A stretch of 64,000 nucleotides of DNA from SIG459 sp045631645. Its GTDB lineage: Bacteria > Bacillota > Clostridia > Oscillospirales > Oscillospiraceae. The position numbers were made by a program, and so were the translations under genes. The stretch is from the NCBI GenBank assembly GCA_045631645.1, contig JAZQVC010000017.1, positions 30,057 through 94,056 on the forward strand, written 5' to 3'. Shown here piece by piece: positions 58,593-64,000 of this stretch. The notes beneath the pieces were generated by a model. That model was not told where the DNA came from and searched no databases. It worked only from the letters and a program-made list of their open reading frames with translations. The number at the start of each line of letters is the position of its first letter. The first letter of the stretch is position 1.

Positions 58593-59345
58593 ATGCAGAT
58601 GGTACTTATAACGGCCATCGGCGTTGGCGGAGCAACTGTTTTCGGCGCGCTGCTTGGCTTTGCATTCAAGAATATACCCCACCGCTTTTCCGACCTTATG
58701 CTGTCCTTTGCTGCTGGAATTATGCTTGCGGCTGCGGTGCTTGGTCTCATCATCCCCTCTGTGGAATACGGCGGCAAATATGGCCTTATAATCACCGTTG
58801 TGGGCATTTTCTGCGGCGCCGTGTGTATGAGCCTTATGGATAAGCTTGTGCCTCATCTCCACCGTCTGGTGGGTGGAGACATCGAAGCCCATAATAACCG
58901 CAATCTTGGCAAGGTTCTTCTTTTCGTAACCGCAATTGCCATCCATAACCTGCCCGAGGGTATTGCAGCAGGTGTCAGCTTTGGCTCCGGCAATGTGAAC
59001 GAGGCTCTGCTCATTGCCGGCGGTATTGCCTTGCAGAATATTCCCGAGGGAATGATAATCATCGGACCCATGCTGGCTGCAGGGGTAAAGCCCGGCCGCA
59101 CCTTTGTCTGTGCCCTTGCAACAGGACTTGTTGAGGTTGTGGGAACTCTGCTGGGTTACGGCGCTGTCAGCGTTGCATCCTTTGTTCTGCCCTTCGCCCT
59201 TGCCTTTGCCGGCGGCACAATGCTCTATGTTGTCAGTGACGAAATGGTGCTGGAAACCCACGGCGACGGCAGCGAGCGAGGTGCAACCTACACCCTTCTG
59301 GCTGGCTTTTGCCTTATGCTTATTAGCGACGTACTGTTGGGATAA
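58593..59345 (+). CDS. ZIP family metal transporter
   Basis: A 250-residue membrane protein with eight predicted segments. The ZIP signature is in helices 4 and 5: HNLPEGIAAGV near residue 118 and QNIPEGMIII near residue 148, with a His-containing loop (PHLHRL) between. ZIP proteins import zinc, iron or manganese into the cytoplasm; the metal is not determined. It leads an operon with the dus gene four bases downstream. Confidence 0.92.
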   Translation: MQMVLITAIGVGGATVFGALLGFAFKNIPHRFSDLMLSFAAGIMLAAAVLGLIIPSVEYGGKYGLIITVVGIFCGAVCMSLMDKLVPHLHRLVGGDIEAHNNRNLGKVLLFVTAIAIHNLPEGIAAGVSFGSGNVNEALLIAGGIALQNIPEGMIIIGPMLAAGVKPGRTFVCALATGLVEVVGTLLGYGAVSVASFVLPFALAFAGGTMLYVVSDEMVLETHGDGSERGATYTLLAGFCLMLISDVLLG

Positions 59346-59349
59346 GCTT

Positions 59350-60306
59350 ATGCGTATTGATTTTGCGCCCATGGAGGGCATAACGGGAGCGGCTTTCCGC
59401 CGCTGCCATAAAAAGTATTTCACTGGCGTTGACCGCTACTATTCCCCCTTCATCTCCCCAAGCGGAGACCATGTTTTCACGAAAAGAGATAAGCTGGAGA
59501 TTTATCCCGAGTATAACGAAGATATTGACCTTGTGCCCCAGCTTATGGCAAAAAATGCCGATGATTTTCTCTGGGCTGCTGGAGAGCTTGCCGCAATGGG
59601 CTATAAAAGCGTCAACCTGAACGCTGGTTGTCCCTCGGGAACGGTTACCGCCAAGGGCAAGGGCGCAGGCATGCTCTCCGATGTGGCGGCGCTGGACGAT
59701 TTTCTGGAAAAGATATTTGATAAAGCTCCTTGTTCCATATCCGCAAAAACCCGCTTGGGAATGAATGACCCTGAGGAATTTTGGGCGGTTTTGGATGTTT
59801 ATAATAAATACCCAATATCCGAGCTTATTATCCATCCTCGGGTGAGAAAGGATTTTTACAGGGAAAAACCACGCATGGAATATTTCAGCGCGGCGGTGGA
59901 AAAGGCAAAAATGCCCCTCAGCTTCAATGGCGGCATAGTAAGCGCCGCCGACTGCAGAAAAATTATGGATAGCTTCCCGAAACTGGAAGCTGTCATGTTG
60001 GGACAGGGAATTGTTGCCGATCCTTTTCTTGCCGAAAAGGTGAAGGAAGAAGCGAGGGCGGAGGTTGAAACTCTGAGAGAGTTTCACAGAGAACTTTTTG
60101 AGTCCTATGCTCTGCAATTTCAAAGCCGCAATAATGCCGCAACAAGGATGAAAGAGTTATGGCATTATTTCATTCAGCTTTTCGGAGACAGCGAAAAGCT
60201 GGGAAAAGTGATTAAAAAAGCAAAAAACGCGGAGGAATTTCTCTCCGCAACGGAAACCGTGTTCCGCGAAAAGCCCCTTCTGGAGCGCAGCGCAGGAAAC
60301 TGGTGA
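59350..60306 (+). CDS. tRNA-dihydrouridine synthase family protein
   Basis: A 318-residue FMN enzyme of the Dus family, which reduces uridines in tRNA D-loops. Motifs are APMEGITGAAFR near the N-terminus, LNAGCPSGTVTAKGKGAGML near residue 90 (catalytic Cys in GCP), KTRLGM near residue 135 and NGGIVSA near residue 200. Which Dus subtype it is cannot be read from sequence. The ATG at 59350 is four bases past the ZIP stop; a longer frame would cover that gene. Confidence 0.9.
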   Translation: MRIDFAPMEGITGAAFRRCHKKYFTGVDRYYSPFISPSGDHVFTKRDKLEIYPEYNEDIDLVPQLMAKNADDFLWAAGELAAMGYKSVNLNAGCPSGTVTAKGKGAGMLSDVAALDDFLEKIFDKAPCSISAKTRLGMNDPEEFWAVLDVYNKYPISELIIHPRVRKDFYREKPRMEYFSAAVEKAKMPLSFNGGIVSAADCRKIMDSFPKLEAVMLGQGIVADPFLAEKVKEEARAEVETLREFHRELFESYALQFQSRNNAATRMKELWHYFIQLFGDSEKLGKVIKKAKNAEEFLSATETVFREKPLLERSAGNW

Positions 60307-60312
60307 AAACAG

Positions 60313-60347
60313 GGGAGCGAAGAAATTTTCTTAGCTCCTTTTTTTAC
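60313..60347 (+). terminator. Terminator after dus
   Basis: GGAGC/GCTCC with inner AAGAA/TTCTT pairs and T7. Confidence 0.8.
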
Positions 60348-60442
60348 ATAAAGATGCTTGCAAAGGATGAGGGCATCTGGTATTTTGAACAGAAGCGAGA
60401 TGAGGTTTATTTCTCGCATTTTGTGCTGTGGAGGGCAAACGA

Positions 60443-61258
60443 ATGGGTGCGAAAATAGGAAAAATTATTTACGCTCTGCTGATAGCTGCTGTTATAGGCT
60501 GGTATTTTTACGATGTGTTCGTCAACGGGGCTTCGTATACGGACAATCTGCTGCGTACACTTTGTATTATCTGCGCAGCCGTGGCCGCTTTGCTCCGAGG
60601 CGGGAAGCGGTATAGCAAGGGGCTGAAGTTTTATGAGAATGCTTATGCAGCTCAGATAAAAAACGCCTTCATCGAGGACGCTCCTGCCCGTAAAAAGCTG
60701 CTGGAAGGCTACAGAGCATACAGCGAGAATAAGCTCCGAAAGGCCGAAAATATTGCAAAAAAGCTGAAAGGTCGCTGCCTCTCAAATGCCGACCGGGAGA
60801 GCGTTTATCTTTTGGCGGGTTTAGTTCATACCAATATGGGTCTTGCCGAGACGGCGATTTCTGAGTATGAGGAACTGCTGGCAAGGGGAGTTATTTCAAC
60901 AACTATTTACAACAATCTTGGCCAGCAGTATGCCCGTTGCGGTCATAGAGACAGGGCTCTTGAATGCTATGAGGCTGCGGTGAGTCGCGACCCCGGCTAT
61001 GCCGTAGGTTATAACAATATTGCTCAGCTCTATTTCCGAGATGGTGAACTGGAACTGGCCAAGGGTTTTGCTGAAAAATCTCTTGAAGCGGACAAAAGCT
61101 GTTATCAGGCTGCAACACTTTTGGCCATTATTTATGCCATAGAGGGAGATAAGGCGGCGTGCGAACGCTATTCACATATGGCTATTTCCAATGGACAGAA
61201 CCCCACAGACCTTAAGAACGCCATTGCCAACTTTAAATCTATTTATTCTGAGGATTGA
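60443..61258 (+). CDS. Membrane-anchored TPR protein
   Basis: A 271-residue protein. Two hydrophobic stretches near the N-terminus (residues about 5-25 and 35-55) anchor it, and residues 90-265 form about four tetratricopeptide-like helix pairs (DRALECYEAAVSRDPGYAVG and LELAKGFAEKSLEADKS are the clearest). TPR proteins mediate protein contacts; no specific partner is known. The ATG at 60443 follows GGAGGG; an upstream GTG at 60428 overlaps that site. The next gene begins at the stop. Confidence 0.78.
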   Translation: MGAKIGKIIYALLIAAVIGWYFYDVFVNGASYTDNLLRTLCIICAAVAALLRGGKRYSKGLKFYENAYAAQIKNAFIEDAPARKKLLEGYRAYSENKLRKAENIAKKLKGRCLSNADRESVYLLAGLVHTNMGLAETAISEYEELLARGVISTTIYNNLGQQYARCGHRDRALECYEAAVSRDPGYAVGYNNIAQLYFRDGELELAKGFAEKSLEADKSCYQAATLLAIIYAIEGDKAACERYSHMAISNGQNPTDLKNAIANFKSIYSED

Positions 61259-61263
61259 ACTAC

Positions 61264-62454
61264 TTGAAAAAACCACTTACTTTTAGATATACTCTCCAGC
61301 AGATGGCCTATTGGGCGGCAGCGGCGGGGGTTATGAGCTTCGCCAGCGCTTATCTTCTGGCCAAGGGACTGCCTGCATCTCAGGTGGGAACTCTGCTTGC
61401 TCTCGGCAGTCTGCTCTCCTGCGCCGTGCAGCCTTTTTTGGCGGACAGAGCCGACCGCTTCGGCGGAAATATGGTGAAATACCTTGTGGTAGGACTTAGC
61501 GCCGTCAGTATGGCCTTTTTTGCTTTGCTTCTCAGCGGAAAACTGCAGGGCACAGCGATGGGCATTGTTTATCTGCTTGGCATTTTTTCCTTTGATGCAA
61601 TGATGCCGCTGCTCAACTCCATAAGCGTGTCCTTCAACAGTATCGGCAGAAAAATAAACTATGGCGTAGGACGCGGAATAGGCTCTCTTGCCTATTCTCT
61701 TGCCGCTCTCGGTCTGGGACGTCTTATGGCAGATTTCGGTGAGGACTGGATGATATGGGTCATTCTTGCCATGCTGGCTGCCAATGTAATCATAACCCTC
61801 GGCTACCCCTCAATGGGCGAGGTGCGCAGCCGCGAGAAGAAAAGCAGCGAATGCTGCTCTGTGGCGGTGTTTTTCAGCCGTTACCGCTGGTACTGCGTAT
61901 CCCTTCTGGGTGTGCTTTTGCTGGGTATGTTCCACGCAATGACGGAAAATTATCTTATCAAGATATTTGAGCGTCTGGATGGCGGCAGCGCGGAAGTGGG
62001 CGTGGCCTTGTTTGTAGCAACCTTCATCGAGATGTTCGTGCTTGTGTTTTTCGAGAAAATTCGAAAAAAGATGAGCAACGGTCTTTTGCTGAAAATTGCA
62101 GGGCTTTCCTTCCTGCTCAAGAGCGTGCTTTTTCTTGTTGTCGGAAGCGTTGAGGGAATTTACCTTGTTCAGCTGCTTCAGGCAACGAGCTACAGCTTCC
62201 TTGCTCCCACGCAGGTGTATTATGCCGATCAGAAAGTGCTGAAAGCGGATATGGTAAAAGGTCAGGCATTTATAACCGCCGCCTATTCTCTGGGCTGCGC
62301 CTGCGGAAATTTTGCCGGAGGTCAGCTTATCGAATTTGCAGGCGTTGACGCAATGCTCGCCGCAGGAATCGTCATTGCCGCTCTCGGAACTGCCGTATTT
62401 TTCCTCACTGTGGGTAAAAAGGACAAGTGCCTGAGCTCGGCAGCGAGCGAATGA
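61264..62454 (+). CDS. MFS transporter (MFS_1-like)
   Basis: A twelve-segment major facilitator of 396 residues. N-terminal GVMSFASAYLLAKGLPASQVG and the loop LADRADRFGG between helices 2 and 3 (the MFS motif A) fit the nucleoside/phenylpropionate-type MFS_1-like branch. Substrate unknown. The TTG at 61264 is preferred because GAGGA lies about eight bases upstream; a TTG at 61255 has that sequence immediately next to it. Possibly coupled to the TPR gene. Confidence 0.82.
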   Translation: MKKPLTFRYTLQQMAYWAAAAGVMSFASAYLLAKGLPASQVGTLLALGSLLSCAVQPFLADRADRFGGNMVKYLVVGLSAVSMAFFALLLSGKLQGTAMGIVYLLGIFSFDAMMPLLNSISVSFNSIGRKINYGVGRGIGSLAYSLAALGLGRLMADFGEDWMIWVILAMLAANVIITLGYPSMGEVRSREKKSSECCSVAVFFSRYRWYCVSLLGVLLLGMFHAMTENYLIKIFERLDGGSAEVGVALFVATFIEMFVLVFFEKIRKKMSNGLLLKIAGLSFLLKSVLFLVVGSVEGIYLVQLLQATSYSFLAPTQVYYADQKVLKADMVKGQAFITAAYSLGCACGNFAGGQLIEFAGVDAMLAAGIVIAALGTAVFFLTVGKKDKCLSSAASE

Positions 62455-62458
62455 TGAA

Positions 62459-62494
62459 TAAAAAAAGACACGACGAAAGTCGTGGCTTTTTTTG
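62459..62494. terminator. Bidirectional terminator
   Basis: CACGAC-GAAA-GTCGTG stem with A and T runs between the MFS gene and the tRNA cluster. Confidence 0.85.
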
Positions 62495-62571
62495 TGGTGG
62501 AGACTGACGGACTCGAACCGTCGACCTCACGCGTGTGAGGCGTGCGCTCTAACCAGCTGAGCTAAGCCTCC
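62495..62571 (-). tRNA. tRNA-Val (CAC)
   Basis: 77-nt cloverleaf on the minus strand: acceptor GGAGGCT/AGTCTCC, anticodon stem CACGC/GCGTG with loop CTCACAC, encoded CCA. Confidence 0.95.
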
Positions 62572-62591
62572 ATGTGGAATTGAAAAAAGAA

Positions 62592-62620
62592 AAAAGGGTC
62601 AGCATTTGCTGACCCTTTGC
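62592..62620 (-). terminator. Hairpin between tRNA-Glu and tRNA-Val
   Basis: On the minus strand AAAGGGTCAGC/GCTGACCCTTT followed by a T-rich run, directly after tRNA-Glu. tRNA-Val would then depend on read-through or on processing. Confidence 0.6.
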
Positions 62621-62695
62621 TGGTGACGCGTACGAGAATCGAACTCGTGTTACCGCCGTGAAAGGGCGGTGTCTTGACCGCTTGACCAACGCGCC
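62621..62695 (-). tRNA. tRNA-Glu (TTC)
   Basis: 75-nt cloverleaf on the minus strand: acceptor GGCGCGT/ACGCGTC, anticodon loop CTTTCAC, encoded CCA. Confidence 0.95.
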
Positions 62696-62727
62696 ATAGT
62701 TCGGGGCGCTTGAATGTGCGCCCCGTT

Positions 62728-62804
62728 TGGTAGCGGCGACTGGATTCGAACCAGTGACACCCCGGGTATGAACCGAGTGCTCTGGCCAACTGAGCTACGC
62801 CGCC
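62728..62804 (-). tRNA. tRNA-Met (CAT), elongator
   Basis: 77-nt cloverleaf on the minus strand: acceptor GGCGGCG/CGCCGCT, anticodon stem CTCGG/CCGGG with loop TTCATAC, encoded CCA. It lacks the three G-C pairs of initiator tRNA; an Ile2 tRNA is less likely. Confidence 0.92.
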
Positions 62805-62827
62805 ATAGTGCTGTGAACAGCATATGG

Positions 62828-62856
62828 ATTATAGCCCATATAAATCCGAATGTCAA
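62828..62856 (-). promoter_or_regulatory. Promoter of the Met-Glu-Val tRNA cluster
   Basis: Minus-strand TTGACA (62851-62856) and TATAAT (62828-62833), 17-base spacing, 24 bases before tRNA-Met. Confidence 0.9.
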
Positions 62857-62886
62857 GGGTTAATTTTCAAATTTTTTTAATTTTTT

Positions 62887-63642
62887 TTAAGGAAGATATT
62901 TTGCGGGGTCAACGCTGGTGCCGTTGAGACTCATAGCGAGGTGCAGATGGTGCACTTCTCCTGTCTCTGAAAGTGCGGTTGAACCAACGCTGCCGATAAC
63001 GCTGCCGCAGGCAACGGCTTCCCCTTCCTTAACGGTGGGACTTTCCGCAAGATTGGAATAAATACTGCGCAGACCGCCTGAATGGGTGAGCACAACGGTA
63101 GTGCCCATAGCGTCATCATGATATACCTTTTCAACAGTTCCGTCGGCTATTGCCTTCACCTGCGCGCCAAGTTCGGCGGCAATATCAATTCCGTCATGAG
63201 TTCGCCAATCCTGCATGGTGCGGTTATATACAAGCGCATCCATGCTGTAGCCGTTTTCAATCTGGCCTGCAACGGGACGGATGAAATAGGCGGGTGCGCT
63301 GCTCTGTGCCGCAGGAGCAGGTGTTGCGGTGGGAACGGGCTGAGCATCGGCGGGAACTTCGGGCTGAGCAATGCCGGCGTCCATGTTGATCACGGGGGCG
63401 ATCTCCTCAATAGGTTCTTCGCCTTCGGCAAAAAGGGGGAAATCCTCTTCGGGCAGGGTGGCGTCGGTGCTGAGACTAAGATCGGGACTTGGGAGAACCT
63501 CGTCTACGGTCTTGCTGCCAACGGAGAGCATTGTCCAGGCGGAAACGCCGATTACGGCAACGCAGAGGAAGAGAACGATGTAAAAACCCTTTCCGGCAAA
63601 AAAGGACTCAAGAGCCCCCGCGAAGTTTTTCTTTTTCTCCAT
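62887..63642 (-). CDS. M23 peptidase, SpoIIQ-like
   Basis: A 251-residue protein with one N-terminal membrane segment (residues 22-42), a Pro/Ala/Glu-rich stretch (about 50-120) and a C-terminal LytM/M23 domain from residue 130. In Clostridia this arrangement matches SpoIIQ, the forespore partner of SpoIIIAH. The zinc-ligand motifs are intact (HDGID and HLH), unlike the degenerate Bacillus subtilis protein, so endopeptidase activity is possible. GGAGG precedes the ATG at 63642. It stands alone; spoIIIA genes are not nearby. Confidence 0.85.
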   Translation of the reverse strand: MEKKKNFAGALESFFAGKGFYIVLFLCVAVIGVSAWTMLSVGSKTVDEVLPSPDLSLSTDATLPEEDFPLFAEGEEPIEEIAPVINMDAGIAQPEVPADAQPVPTATPAPAAQSSAPAYFIRPVAGQIENGYSMDALVYNRTMQDWRTHDGIDIAAELGAQVKAIADGTVEKVYHDDAMGTTVVLTHSGGLRSIYSNLAESPTVKEGEAVACGSVIGSVGSTALSETGEVHHLHLAMSLNGTSVDPAKYLP

Positions 63643-63664
63643 TATTATGACCTCCAAAAATGAA

Positions 63665-63708
63665 AAATAAGGTTTGCATGGCTATTGTTTCCAATGCAAA
63701 CCTTATTT
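63665..63708. repeat. Inverted repeat upstream of the SpoIIQ-like gene
   Basis: Perfect 13-bp arms ATAAGGTTTGCAT/ATGCAAACCTTAT (63667-63679 and 63694-63706) with a 14-base loop. It lies between the gene start and element copy 3 and could act as a terminator for a plus-strand transcript or as an operator. Confidence 0.6.
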
Positions 63709-63722
63709 ATACATTTTTATTA

Positions 63723-63991
63723 GCCTGGCAGATATAATCCGAACACGCTCCGCGAGGCGGATTTTAGCGCCAGACTTCATTTTATTCTTTGGTGGGTTAC
63801 CACCCACCTGCATCATTCAATTTTGCCTGACACAAAAATCCGCTCTCGGGGAGTCGAAGATTTTTGAGGTCATATACTAAGACAGTGCAAGGCGGCGGCT
63901 TGCGGATGGGCTGTCGCCCTTCAAAAGCCGGCAACGCAGCAATGTCGACGGGTATGCTCTCAAAAACGTGTTTGGACTATGTCTGCCAGGC
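63723..63991 (-). mobile_element. MITE-like element, copy 3 (inverted, 269 bp)
   Basis: Reverse orientation relative to copies 1 and 2. Ends are GCCTGGCAGA/TCTGCCAGGC, flanked on both sides by an intact TA (63721-63722 and 63992-63993), the clearest target duplication of the three. The GGTGGGT/ACCCACC hairpin is kept; the first hairpin reads GAAGGGC-GACA-GCCCATC. Confidence 0.92.
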
Positions 63992-64000
63992 TATCCGTGG

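Overview
The window reads as a chromosomal segment of an anaerobic, spore-forming, gut-type Clostridia bacterium (Bacillota). This rests on a butyrate kinase, a trimeric NAD-linked [FeFe] hydrogenase, a SpoIIQ-like M23 protein, a large Gram-positive-type SRP RNA directly upstream of dnaX and ybaB, rubrerythrin, and many lipoproteins. GC content looks close to one half, so an Oscillospirales-like or Christensenella-like lineage is plausible, but the genus cannot be fixed from the sequence alone. Nearly all DNA is coding, intergenic gaps are short, and most transcription units end in clear intrinsic terminators, many of them bidirectional.

Layout. 1-4 kb: 3' part of a type II topoisomerase A subunit, a YitT-family membrane protein and a transglutaminase-like lipoprotein. 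4-8.3 kb: tRNA-Gly, proC, a rhomboid protease, a DUF4349 lipoprotein, tRNA-Ser with a duplicated tail, a MazG-like protein and a UPF0340 protein. 8.4-16.2 kb: butyrate kinase, a second transglutaminase-like lipoprotein, a GIY-YIG protein, a DUF1653 protein and the hydCBA operon. 16.2-25.7 kb: an OFA-family transporter, then a nucleoside uptake and salvage block (BMP lipoprotein, ABC ATPase, two permeases, deoD, udk, tdk). 25.7-41.4 kb: membrane proteins, an ACT-hom-lysC operon, an acyl-ACP thioesterase with a C39-like peptidase, a purine permease, MATE, an esterase, tRNA-Thr and tRNA-Tyr, a MarR-DegV operon, xpt, a GH25 lysozyme and a membrane pyrophosphatase. 41.7-46 kb: an ATPase, ybaB, dnaX, SRP RNA and an interrupted tRNA-Ala. 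46-49 kb: a molybdenum cofactor operon with two gene fusions. 49.7-59 kb: D-cysteine desulfhydrase-like enzyme, rubrerythrin, Crp/Fnr regulator, GNAT, a DUF559 cassette, CoA-disulfide reductase, thioredoxin, a PadR-DUF1700-DUF4097 module, an SDR and a ZIP transporter. 59-64 kb: Dus, a TPR protein, an MFS transporter, three tRNAs and the SpoIIQ-like peptidase.

Three observations stand out. First, a 270-bp element with about 26-bp terminal inverted repeats occurs three times (24753-25022, 45705-45974, and inverted at 63723-63991), with TA-like target duplications. One copy splits a tRNA-Ala(CGC) gene, and removing the element plus one target copy restores an exact 76-nt tRNA. Another copy supplies the stop codon of udk. 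Internal hairpins keep their pairing while their sequence changes between copies. No transposase is present in the window.

Second, rubrerythrin, thioredoxin and the SDR gene each carry a GTGA-N5-TCAC palindrome whose centre lies exactly 34 bp from the downstream end of a good -10 box that lacks a -35 box. This is the geometry of class II Crp/Fnr activation. A Crp/Fnr regulator with an RExxxR recognition helix is divergent from rubrerythrin, so a small redox regulon is inferred.

Third, the MarR-DegV operon has a 40-bp perfect palindrome overlapping its -35 box and a second copy of the core operator downstream, suggesting autoregulation. Functions are assigned from recognisable motifs and overall family resemblance; no database search was run.
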